Below, piece by piece: positions 1 to 11,379 of a stretch of 64,000 nt of DNA; the stretch's first letter is position 1; every line of letters begins with the position of its first letter. Position numbers and translations under genes: made by a program. Below the pieces are notes generated by a model, which saw only the letters and a program-made list of their open reading frames with translations, was not told where the DNA came from and did no database searches. The stretch comes from Pelecanus crispus (taxonomy: Eukaryota; Chordata; Aves; Pelecaniformes; Pelecanidae). Location: contig NC_134661.1 in assembly GCF_030463565.1 (NCBI RefSeq), forward strand, positions 8,642,542-8,706,541. The letters run 5' to 3'.

Positions 1-3000
1 TGTGGCACCTCCCGGGAGCAAAACTTACGGGAGCAAACAAAGGAGGCTCCTCAGGGCGAGAGGAGTTTTCAGATGCAAATTGGCCGGTTGGTTTCAGAGA
101 CCGATTCTTCTTAATTTGTATGTTGATTTTTCGCTATTTCAAATGCATAAATCGCAGCAAATGCTCCAGCCTGACTCTGGCTTCTGTGTACTTCAGCAAG
201 AGGGCTGCATGAGAGCAAGCAGCCGGTTGGCTGCTGTGAGCCATGCGGGTATCTGAGGATACCCGCACTGGTCTGAACTAGTTTGCTGCTTCCTCCGTCA
301 TATATCACCGCTCAATTGCGAGACGTACTTCCAAGGCAGCAAAGGCAGGGAAGGGGAGAAATTGATTTACTGTTTTTTACTTTAGCAGGGAAGGATGCAA
401 TGGGCTAAGAAATGTAAAAAGCGAAATAAATCCTCCAGAACATTTTGCTCCGTTGAAATGAAGGGAACTTAAAGGTGCACGAGGAGGCTTGAGAACACAG
501 TGGGGAAAGGTGCCTGCGAGCTCCCGGTAAGGCTGAGCCTCTTTGCCACGTGTCACATGGGAAATGCAGAGGTGAGAGGAATGATAGCTATCTTAGTCCC
601 CGAAAGATGTGTCTCTGCGTGCGTGGTTGTGCCCCCACCTCTTCTCTGATGGTCGGAGGCCCTGCCTATGCTACACAGCTGGAGGTGGCTATGGAAACAC
701 TGCGACGTGCATGCGTCTGCGGTTCGTGCAGGAGCTGTGGTAGCAGGACAGAAGCGGTGAGGGAAAGTGAGAAGCGCTGCTGGGGTCTGGTGTTTGTCGG
801 CAGAGATTTCTGGGGCTGAAAACGAGTAGAGGGCAATGGATGCTGCACGTTTGCTGGGCACTAAGGGAAGGAGCTTTGAGGTCAGGAGGTAGCTGTTGGG
901 GATGCAACTCCCGCATTTGTGTGTGCATAGTCCTCGGCCTGTCCTCACTTCCCTGTCTCTTAAGAGCTTATGCCCGCAGGGTTGAGGAGGTGTGGGAAGA
1001 GGAGAGCTCCGTAGCGATACAGGAGTGTGTCTCTGACGGAATAACCGTGCCTGAAGTAGCCATGCTTTCTCCTTAAACTTATTTGCGGTCATTCAGCGAA
1101 TGTCTGTGGCAGAAGAAGAGTAGGAACGGTTTGGAAGGGAATGTAGTAATTTGGAGTGACCTGCAGGTTGCTGGCACCCGTGGCCGGGTGCTGAGGTCGA
1201 GGGGGTTATTTTCCACCGAATGTGGAGCCCACCGGGGGCCTGAGCTGGTACAGGAGCCATTTATGTGCAGTGCTTTTGGAAGTTGTCTGTGCCGGTGGGT
1301 ACCTGCTTGATCCTGGTACTTAGCTTTTTGCTTTTGCTGGAGAGAAGGAAACAAGACTTGTCTGTTCCATGTTGTCCTGGTCGGTGTCGTTCGCTGCTTC
1401 CCAGGCTCATGCCTCGTTGGATTGCAAACCTGTGGGGATCCTGAAATCCCATTGCTCTTTCTGAGAGAAGGGGGGGGTGGGAAATAACCCTGAAATGGAT
1501 CTGCTGTTTAAATCCTGTCCGCCTCATGATCTGAAACGTCTGACAAACCGCCTGGCCTTCTGCCCCCCGTTTACACCCTAGCTGTGCTGTACTCCTCAAA
1601 ATGCCGGCGCTGCCTTACAGCTGTTTGTGGTGTTCCTCCACCCAACAACATGGGTTTTAATGTTGGGGGAGTGGAGGAGGGAAGCATCCCCGAGGGACTA
1701 CTTAACTTCCACACCTGCTTACATTCTGCTCCCCGGGCAGGTGACTGGCGTTCGGCGCAGTCTGTTTCTAACCTCATCACCAGGAAAGACGCTTGTAACA
1801 AGGTCTGACCCATGGGCAAACTTCTAAACAAACACAAACTCCTGCATCAAATCAATACCTGGATCAATGGGTTTTTTTTCCCTCTGTCAGAAATAGAGTA
1901 TAGCTGTGTTGACTCAGTCTGCCGAGGCTGTTTCCCAGCACATCTCCCTGTCAAAGGCTGAAACGAAGAGCTGGAATTTCAAGCTCTTTCCATTTACATT
2001 GTCACCCGAGTCTAAGGTGTACCTGCACTTTAGGCTTCTTGGAAAGTCTTGGTCGTAGTTCTTGAAGGTAGCTGGCTATCTCGAGTACGTCAGAGGGGTG
2101 AGAGAGACTGGGCTGCTTGGTAAGCCCTGAGCAAAACTGTGGTGGTATGTACTTTCTGCCATCTGCCCTTCCTACCTGTCAGGTTTTCTTTTGAATACAC
2201 TCCAGGAAAAGCCGAGTGACACTTCGGTAGTGCAGTGCTCTGGTATGGCGGCCTTGGTCCCTTCTACCGACCCAGGCGCGCAGGCAGAGTCTTGAGAGAG
2301 CCCCCCGCAGCGTTTCTCACCAGTGGGCTCTGTGTGTGTGTGCGTTGGTCGAGGAGGCTTAGCTCCGCGTGTGCCGCGTCGTGGCAGGCGTTCCCCACCG
2401 CGTTGCCGTGGGGGTTAGCGACCGGCAGAAACGGAGCGCCCCGGGACAGCCCTGTCCCGTCCCGTACCGCAGCCAGGCAGTTTTGTGTTTGAGGCTTCGT
2501 CTATAGTTTTACTCGGTCTGGAAGGGAAAAATCACTCTTGTGGAACTAGTTAGAGATGAAAACCTAGCTGCTGTCTGATCCTTGGGATGTCATCGCTACA
2601 TGGAGGATGGACACCGGTCGTCCCCTCCCTGTGACTGTGCGTGCACGTCGCCCCGTGATGTGGTGGCAGCAGGGTCAGCGGCCAGGGCTGAGCTTCTCTG
2701 CGATGGTCCCTGCTGAATAACGGGTGTGAGTATGAGCCGTGCTGGGCACAGAGCAGGTGGGCAGCGCTGTGCCCTGAGGATGCTCAGGAAGGCAGTCTTG
2801 CTCCTGGACAATATGTCCAGATTTCAGAGCTGACACCTCATTTCCCATTTTACCTTGTGAGCACAAAGACGATCGTGGTCTCCTGGATTTGCCCGTGTGG
2901 AGTGAGGCTAATGGGCTTGGCAGTCAGAAGAGTGAACCTGCCGATGTCTTTGATATTTGGAAAGAGCTACGAGAGACTTGGAGCCCACTCTGCTCCGAGA

Positions 3001-3429
3001 GAAAGCTGTTGTGTCTGCAGTAGGAGCCTTGCCCCGGCTCTCTCTGTGGAGCGCTTGAGGAAATCCTGCAAGCCCCAGCTGGATGCGAGCAGGGTGGTGT
3101 GTCTCCGGCCTCACGCAGATCAGGCTTTACTTGCTTTCGCAGCAAGGTTCTGCTGCCCGGAGGTGGGGTTGCTGAATTTGCTGAGCCAAGTGTTGAACAA
3201 GAGAACCGGTGTCCTCCCTTCCCTGCTGTGCTGTAGGGTAGGCTCGCTGTCTGGATTTGCAGTGCCGGGGCCTGGGGACAGCGGGACCGCATGGGACAAC
3301 CTGGTTCACGCTGAGGCCGCGCAGGGCTGGGCCGCAGCAGGAGAGGTGCCTGGCCACGTCCCGCAGCGCTGCCGTCCCGCCAGGAAAGAGGGCACGGCAG
3401 GACTGCTGTCGCATCCACTGGTAGAGAGG

Positions 3430-3700
3430 CTTCCACATTCTCTCACGCCCACGCGCTGGTACGAACGCGCACACGCGTACAGAGGCAGGTTTGTACCAGC
3501 GTGAACATGCTCGTGTAGATTCGCATGGATCTGCGGTTAAGCAGGCGCACCCACGCCAACATGGATGCAAACAGACCCGTGCTGGTGCGGGCCTGCTCGC
3601 CATCGCAGAGGTAGACATGTTCTTATTTGCACAGCTCCAGGCTTGTGCCGGCACAGGCGCACGCATACATGCTCCTGCGCTTGCAGACGCGGGCGACAGA
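3430..3700. repeat. Degenerate CA/CG-rich simple repeat with a small inverted repeat
   Basis: The stretch is enriched in alternating purine-pyrimidine words such as acgcgcacacgcgtac and aggcgcacgcatacatgc, which look like a decayed CA/CG tandem repeat with no fixed period left. Within it a perfect 9-base inverted repeat, CGCTGGTAC at 3,454-3,462 and GTACCAGCG at 3,493-3,501, could form a hairpin with a 30-base loop. No coding potential is evident. Confidence 0.35.
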
Positions 3701-4195
3701 GCTAAGCCACAGCACTGGTCTATTTTTGGGAGCACTCCTAAGAATTGTGAGCGTGTTTCAGATGTTAGAGTCTTAGATGGGGGAAAGCTAGAACAGATGG
3801 CTGGAGGGTTCAGAGCAGCAGCCCTGCTGAGAACAGATATTTATAGGCGGGTTTAACCCTTGTGTGGTCTCTGGAGCCACGTTTTAAAGGAACAGCATCT
3901 GAAGCAAACGTTGTGGAGCCGAGCGGTGACCTCTGAGGGTGTGCTGTCCTATCTGGTTTCTGTGAGCCGATTATCAGTGTAGTCTGGAAATCCCGTCTAT
4001 GCTCTCCCTCTTTCTTGAGTGCGGGGACACAGCTTGCCCTAGACCGTAGAGCCTGGTTTCTGTAAGCCTTGGTGAAACTGGGCTGGTCGTGCTTATGACT
4101 TGCTGCCTGAGTTGGGGCAGCGGGTACTGAGGCTACCCTGTGCTTGCGTGACCAGCAAAATGAGGACAAAGATTGTTTTGTCCCTCTTGCCCTGA

Positions 4196-4248
4196 TTTTT
4201 TTTTTTTTTTCTCTTTCTTCCCCCCCCCCCCCCCCCCCTTCTCTTTTT
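4196..4248 (+). repeat. Polypyrimidine tract (T15, then C19)
   Basis: A run of 15 T (4,196-4,210) is followed by a short CT mix and then 19 C (4,220-4,238), ending in a T/C tail. The minus strand is therefore a G-rich purine tract. Such tracts can form triplex or G-quadruplex DNA and are error-prone in assemblies. No gene feature is attached to it. Confidence 0.8.
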
Positions 4249-7200
4249 GCCAGAGGTTACCCAGATTCTTCCTTTTCCTTGTTGGAAGGAGAGACTGTGT
4301 TTTCTTTTAGGCATGCTGTCTTGTAAAGATACACAGATTAAACCCTGCCCCGGCAGATCCGTCAGATGTTTTTACCTGCCCTCGTCTTGGGCCCTCTTGC
4401 CTGAGTATTTAGGGAAGAGCAAAATCCATCTGCAGGCTGCGCTGGTTTGTTGAACAGAGCTGGCTGCAAAGTGGGGAGCACAGCATGTTTACATTGACAG
4501 ATCTATTTGTAGCCCTTTCTTTGAGAGCAGCCAGCCTCCTATTTGGGACCTGAAGTAGCATTGTATTTAACTTGTATAGCGTGTCTTGAAGTGGGCTTGA
4601 CGGAGCCGAGTAACACCAGCAGGAGAGAGCGATCTGGGGGCAAAGAAGAAAGCGATGCCCTCAGGTGGGAAATGTAAAAAAATGACAGAATAGTTTTCTG
4701 GGAGTTGCAGGGGAGGAGGCTCCGGCTCTGAAAGCGTGAACCGGGGTGCAGACCTGGGGAGCTGCGTGAGTCCGCTCAGGTTGCTTGTCAGCCCGGCTCT
4801 GGGAAAATTAGGGAGCAGTGGTGTTCCTGAGCTAGTGCGGGACACCGGCAGACTGGATAAAAAAGAAACGGAGACGAGGACTGCGGGCAGAGCTGGTGCT
4901 GCCAGGTCTGAGAATTGTGCTGGCCTGTATTTGTGATCCTGAAAATGGGAAGATTGAGTCTAGTTGTGAGATGGGGGAAGAAGCTGCAGTGTCGAGTGGA
5001 AAAGGACACCTCTCCCACACGGGTGGGCGGTCGGTCGGTCCTGTAGGGCTTGAGCTGCAGTGGTTGTGCGCAGCAGCACGCATGGCATGCACCTGAGCTG
5101 CACTTTCCCCCTCTTGGGACTTGGACATCCAGATGTTTGGAGCCACACTCCGGAGCATCGCCTGCAGGCTTGTGCCCAGCATGAGGGGGCCCGGGGAGGC
5201 AGTGCCAAGCGGTACGGGGCTGTTTTCCACTTCTCTTTGCACTGCTACGCTCCTGTGGACCAGCTGGAGCTGCTTCTGATGTTGGAGGCAGCATGCAGCG
5301 GCTGTAAGTCGGGCTGTGAGTCCAGAGTCGGGTTCCTGGCCAAGGGTTTCACGCAGATGCTCAGCGTACGCTTCAGCGAGCAGAGTTTGTGGTTGTGTAC
5401 TCTGGTCCCTGCCCAAGGGGGCATGGGGCTCTGCTGGAAAGTCTGGGAGCGTGACAGAGTGCCGGCCTTGCCTCGGCGTAGGACTTCCCAGCGGTGCTGC
5501 TTGCTGTGTCGGGGATCAGCTCTGTGTCTTGGGGCTGTGAATTCAGAGCACCCCGAGTTGTCTTTGCACTGACGTGCTGGGGCTGGGAGATACAAATCTG
5601 TAGGAGAGTGGGAGTATGTTGGAGCTGCTTGATCTCTTGCTTATTCATCCCTGTTTCAGACTGTGGGGGCTTGGAAAGCAGTCGCTGTCATACACCTTGT
5701 GCATGGTGGTATTCTCACTGCTTGCGTGTGCGTCAAGTTGAGGCGTTCTCAGGTTTTCCAGACGCTCTTGGTCCCAGGTCAGCACTTGCACCCACCATTG
5801 AAATGTGACTTTGGGGTGAGAAGAACCTGGTTCCTGCTGTTCCGGTCCCCCTGCAGCACATCCTGAGAGTGCAGCTGATCCCGCTGGGGACCCAGGTGCG
5901 GTGCTGGCAGTGCTCAGCAGCCAGCTCGCAGTCTGGTCTGCTGCATGCTGGTGTCGGCTGGCAGCTTTGTGCCTGTGGCTGTCTGACTGCATTTTCTACC
6001 CAGACAAATTGGTAGGAGCGAGGTTGCTCGGCAGGGCCACAGGGCACGCTGGCATGGTGTTCCTGCGGCTGGGCCGGCCCTGTTTTCTTCCAGGGCCCAT
6101 GGGAAGGGCCGGCAGCCACTGCTCTCCTTGCTCTCCTCTTACCTGAGTGGAGGAGAGCGCCTGGTAGCAAGGACCCACCCAGGGGGTAGCTGCCAGTCCC
6201 GGGATCTGCCCACACTTGCCTGGCCTCCCACAATGGCCCCATTGTTCCGGAGAGGGCAAGGAGGAGGCTGCCTGCAGCTCCCTGGGCATCGTTAACCCTC
6301 TGCCTGCCAGCAGCAGGCTGCAGGGCACGCGTGGAGCAGGAGGTCCCGTAAGCAGGTGGAGGAGCTCCTGCCACCCTTGAGTATGCGGAGGAGAGCTGCA
6401 GGGGAACGCCAGCCTCTCTCTGCCGGCTGCCTCCAAACCCGCCGGTTGCTGCTGTTTTGAGGACAGCTCGCACACGCCTGTGGCGAAGATGTACACAGAC
6501 AGGCAGGGCCCTGCTGATCCTTGATTTCCTCTGACAAGGCGTAGGGAGGCTCTCTGCCTTCTTCCAGGCTGCTTGCTGCTGTGACCTTGCTTTGGGAGCA
6601 GCCCTCGTCCAGCCCCGGCGTGGCCGCCAGCGGCCGTGTTGCTCTGGCCCCGACGCGTGTGCCAGAGCAGGACGTGTCTTTAGGAATGGGATGCTTGGGG
6701 TGTTGGGGTGCTAATTCCAGTGGCTGAGGTATCGGTGTGGAAGCTGTTTAAAGCGATTCCAGTCTGATCAAAGTGCCTTCTTCCTTCCTGTCCTGTAACG
6801 TGATCGCGGGCCAACGAGCTGCTCGTGGTCTGTTGCGGCTTCTGGTTCCTGTTGTTGTAGAGGCGCAGCCTTGGAGGGCACGGGCATGCCTCGCCGGTGT
6901 GCTCACGCTGCCGGGGTGCAGGCTTGAAGCCAGAGTGTGATGTCCGTGTGCCTAAGGGCACAACGAGCACCCTGTCGCCGGCCAGAGGAGCTGGACACCC
7001 GCATCCCTCTCTGCTGGCCGGCTCTGCGCTGCCCGTCTTTTGGTAGCAGTGATGCTTCCCCACAGCTTTCTGCCACGCTTGCTTCCCCATCAGCTGACTC
7101 CAGGGATTACAGGGCTGCCTCAGCTCCCCTGCTCTGTCACAGATTTCCTCTCCAGAATCCGTGGGATGAGGGAGAGGAAGAGGCATTTGGCTGGCATGCC

Positions 7201-8489
7201 AAGACTGCGTACGGGAAACTTTCTGGCTGTCGGTCTTCAGAGATGTCGATCCCGGCGTGTCTCATGCTAGCTCAGAGACTTGCGAATCGGCTCGGTAATC
7301 CAGACGGACGAGAACTTTGAAACCTAATAGATACTGTGCGAGTGTCACCGATTAGTTCTACTGCAAACCCCGCAGCTAATTTGCTTATATCATAGCCTAA
7401 ACAGTTGCCCTGCTTCCAAAAGATCTCTCCGCTTCTCCCGCTAGGTAGCCTTTGTGCTCTTTCCCCCTCCATTGTACCCCGGTCTTTGTTGATGCAATAA
7501 CTTTTCTTTTTTGATATGTTCTGGTTTTTAAATAACAGCATAACTGGAGTTGAGCATGGAGGGCCAAGGGCTGAGCTGGGAGCGCTTGGTGGCCCCAGTT
7601 ACTGTACCAAGTGTGAATGGAGCTGCTGCAGAGATTCATCTGTGCGCGGGCACCTGGGCTCTGGCCACAGAGACCACTGCAAACCCCAAAGCCTCCCGTG
7701 AACCTCAGGCATGAGGGCTGGAGGAGTGTCAGAAGCCTTTGCCCGCTCTGCGCATCGTAAGTTAACGAGACCTCTTTCTCCCGGTGAAGAAGAGGGGCTT
7801 TCGGGGGGCAGCCCCCAGGACGGGTTGCTGTTTGGTCCCTTCTCCCCGTCTGTGGGTGTAGATCTGATGTTAAACAGGGGTCTCGCTGCCTGCCCCGAGG
7901 GCTGCAGTTAGTGTGACGGGCGATTTGTGTCTCTTCCTGCCTGTTTCTGGTGGAGTGGTTGGAGGCCTGAGTCAGGGTTAGATCACAGTGTCTCTGGAGG
8001 AGCTCGGTGAGCTGCGGGGGGGGGTTGTATAAGGGCAAAGTAACCCCTGGGACTTGGGGTTAGGTCTGTGGGGAAGGCCGTGCGTCTTTGCCGCCCCCTG
8101 AGTGGGAGAAGCTGGGGAATTTCAGCTCAAGGTGCGGAGGAGGCTTCTGGGAGGTGAAGCGTGGTGAGGAGGTGGAGCGGCTGCCCTTTCAGGGCCCGCA
8201 GCAGGGAAACCCCTCTCGGGATCGGTGCGAGCCCAGACTCTGATGGTAAAGCCAGGTGGGGAGCGTGGGCTCCCCTCTCCTCGAGGTCTCGCCCTCCCTC
8301 CCCAGCCCAGCGCTGGGGTCCCAGTACCGCCCACAGGCAGCTGCCACCGCTCAGCGGCAGCATCTCCGCTGCCCGCGCCGATCCGATCCGCGCTGGGGAA
8401 GGTGAAGGGTTTCCCAGGGTGGAATTTCCTGTGAGGCAGATGCGCGGCCGCTTCCCCTCTGACCTTAAACCCCGATGTGCCTTAGTCAT

Positions 8490-8620
8490 GATGGCATGCA
8501 AATACGAGGCGACGGGGTGGGGGCTGGAGGGAGCTGCTGGGAAAAGGAAGTGACCTCAGCCGGGGTTTAAATATAGAGCCCAGGCTCTGCTGCATGCTGG
8601 GCCTGGTATTTATAATCCTG
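8490..8620. promoter_or_regulatory. Candidate regulatory block: octamer and paired A/T boxes
   Basis: A perfect POU octamer ATGCAAAT lies at 8,496-8,503. It is followed about 70 bases later by two A/T boxes facing each other, TTTAAATATA at 8,566-8,575 and TATTTATAA at 8,607-8,615. Between them lies the perfect inverted repeat AGAGCC-CA-GGCTCT (8,575-8,588) and the palindromic word GCATGC. The second box is one base off a MEF2 consensus. I infer an enhancer or promoter; nothing in the sequence proves transcription here. Confidence 0.25.
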
Positions 8621-11379
8621 GCAGAGCGCTTGGCGACTCTCTGCATTTCTTCTGCAGTCCCTGCAGTCCGGGCTGGCAGAGGGCAGCGTAGGGGCAAGGT
8701 GCCGGGGCAGCTGGCCTAGCTTTCGCCCCGTCTTATCTACATTTCTCTGTCAGCTCCCCCTCCCTGGGTGAGCTGGGGTACATATGCCTGCTCACGTGCA
8801 CAGACACGGTCCCGCAATCCGGACGGTTTGCTGGCCCGCAGGTGCTCCAGCCTCCGCTCTTTGTGCGGGTGTGTTCTGCGTATGTTGCGTTTAGGGTCAG
8901 AACTGGGCGCAGGAAGGGACCCCAGCTCTTGCCCAACTTGTGTCTATTTCGAGAGCAGGCTGAGAACCCTGGGACACTGAGTGATCTGAAAAACACATAT
9001 AGTCAGGTCAAAGTAGGGCTGTCGGAGCAAGTCTTCCTGCGTGTGGCTTAAAATGTCTTATTTCCTCTGCCGTGAGCCTCCTCAAAGGCAAGCCTGCTTG
9101 TTGCGCCGCTGGTCGTACCGTGCGGTGCAGCTGGGGTACACGGCGTTGAGAGAGGTGGCGGGGATGTCCCTGCCACGAGGGTTTCTGCGGGGACTCTGTC
9201 TGCAAATGTTGTGCCCTTCTCCAGGCTGGAAAGCGGCCTGAGCTTGCATTGTCAGGCTCAGAGGGAGAGCTGTTGTTTCGGGGGGATTTTCTGCAAGGTG
9301 GTGTAGGATGTCTAGCCCTCGCTGACGGCGTGCAACAGGCATCTCCGTGCTGCCTTTATCTGAGGAAGCGGGGTAAGTGTCCGCTGCAGAGACGCACTGC
9401 GTGGCTCTGCCCTCCAGCACATCCCTCTGCACCCAGAGTCCCCGGCATGAGGGCTGGGGCACAGAGGAAGCCCGCGGTCCGGGCGCAAAGCCCCTGCGCC
9501 GGCCCGGGTGCCTCGGCGCTGGCCGGGAGGTGCAGCGAGTTTGTCCGTGCTCAGCCCCGGCAGGGCTGTGGATGCCCTGGGTGACGGTGACACCTAGCGG
9601 CTTTGTCCCACGGGCTCCACCTCAGGCCCAGAGATGGGGCGCTGGGTTGCGACACCCCGGATAATCTCCTGGTGCTTCCGGACTCCCAGCATGAAGCTGG
9701 ACAAGCCGTGGGCAACAGGCCCCGTGGCGCTCGGGAACCCTTATGTCTCTAGCTTGGAGACAGAAGGGACCAAGCGCGATGTCCTTGTTGACGATGGCTA
9801 GTCTGTCACGGAGCCCTGCAGAGAGACTTTCTGCTAAAAAGAAGAGCAGAAACTATTGTGTTAAAGTTAGGAAGCTCCTTGTGAAGCTCCAGCATTGCTG
9901 GGTTCCAGTCCCGCATGCTGCTGGCGTGTCACGGGCTGCTTTAGTTATTGCCAAAGGATCCTAAAGCAGTTACTGAACTCCAGCCACGGCCAAAAGACCC
10001 TCCTCGTAGGCTTAGCTGCATCAGGCGTTTACCCGACACATGTGACTCTAGGCAAGACTAGCCTTCCTTGTGATATTTGTGGGAACGTTGGGTTTTCAAG
10101 GGCTCATCTATGAGCCCTGCTACGCAGGAGAGCTGGTGTAGCAAAGGGCAGCTCACTGGGTAGGCTTCTAAGCATTACTCACCCAATCCCAGTAACCCTG
10201 GTGCACAAACACAGTGGGAATTGCCCAAGGAGATCTTTTAATCCCGTGTAGCAACTGCACAGGGAGGTCTGTGCTGTGGCTGTGCGTTGCAGCCTGCAGT
10301 GTTATGTGCCGTAATGGTTTTCACAGGGGAACCACCCCCTTCGTGTACGGGTGAGCTTGTCTTTGTGCACCCAGCATACCCACGCTGCTGCGGTCCGGGA
10401 CGGTCTCCTGCCCTGAGCTGCGTATGATGGGACAGCCGGCGGTGAGTGGTTGAGGGGGTCGGATGCAAGGTGCCTGCTGCAGAAGTGTTTTGTGTATCGC
10501 AGTGTTGCTACCTGCCTGAGGCACGCTGATGGCATCTACGAGCTAAGATCCTCGAGGCGTTTACCAAAGGCTTTGTGGGGATGTCCAGTTGTCACGGTGG
10601 CCTGTGACTCTGTCCAGATTTCACATACTGCGGGAAGAGATCGTGCCTCCAAGGAAATGGAAGCTCCCTGAGCAGTAGCAGTACCTTTGGAAGAGATTTC
10701 TGGCTTTGCTCCCTGACCTACTAGATGCTGTTACACCACCACAGCCTGCCGAGCCGCAACATGCGGGTGGTGTGCTACCTTGCACGCGGGGCACCTGGAG
10801 CTTCCTGCAGGTCTCCTGCTGACCCGTCCCCAGCAGGTTGCACGAGCTGGTGTACAAAATAATTCCTTTTTATCGTCCTCATAGAGCCGCGTGTGACTGT
10901 CGAGTAATGTCTGGCACATGCAGGGTTTCCGTAGGGAATGTGCCAGTTGGACTCGGAAGCTGGAAGGATCTGCAAATTCAGTGATAGACCTGGAGACTCC
11001 CTGATCACAGGACAGGAAGCCAGGCTCTGCCTGGGGGTGCAGTAAGCAGCAGAAGAGCGGGAGAAACTGTTGAGCGGGGGGCTAGGAAGTGCTAAGAGAA
11101 GCTCTTCTAACACTGATGGATTGAAGCTGCGGCAGGAGAAAGGTAGTAGGGTGCGGGGCAGAAAGCAAACGGCATTCCCGCTTCACCTCGCTCTCTCCAA
11201 GCCTGAGTTTTGACTCATGTTACGTGGGGATGTCTGTTCCTGGGTAGAAGGGAATATGAATCTGAGGTTTCGTCCTAGTAGAGACCTTTGAGACTTGCGG
11301 CCAAGCAGCCCTGCTGAAACGCATCGTTCCCGAGGAGGCTTCAAATGGCAGGAGATCAGCAGGGTCTGCCAAAATGACT

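Larger units (their letters stand above)
1..11379. other. Noncoding flank or first intron of BCL9L; no gene recognised
   Basis: I find no open frame here that resembles a known protein. The frames present are short, overlap on both strands and have no exon-like boundaries or familiar motifs. The stretch is GC-rich with scattered CpG (for example around 2,230-2,480, 8,330-8,450 and 9,470-9,560) but no dense island. It contains a T-run/C-run at 4,196-4,238, a decayed CA/CG-type simple repeat near 3,430-3,700 and a candidate regulatory block at 8,490-8,620. The position upstream of BCL9L on the same strand suggests that it is the 5' flank or the first intron of that gene. A noncoding first exon could be here and I could not identify it. 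Confidence 0.5.

Noticed and set aside
2857-3504. 215-codon plus-strand frame
   Set aside because: No motif, no exon boundaries, and an overlapping frame on the other strand. It runs into simple repeat.
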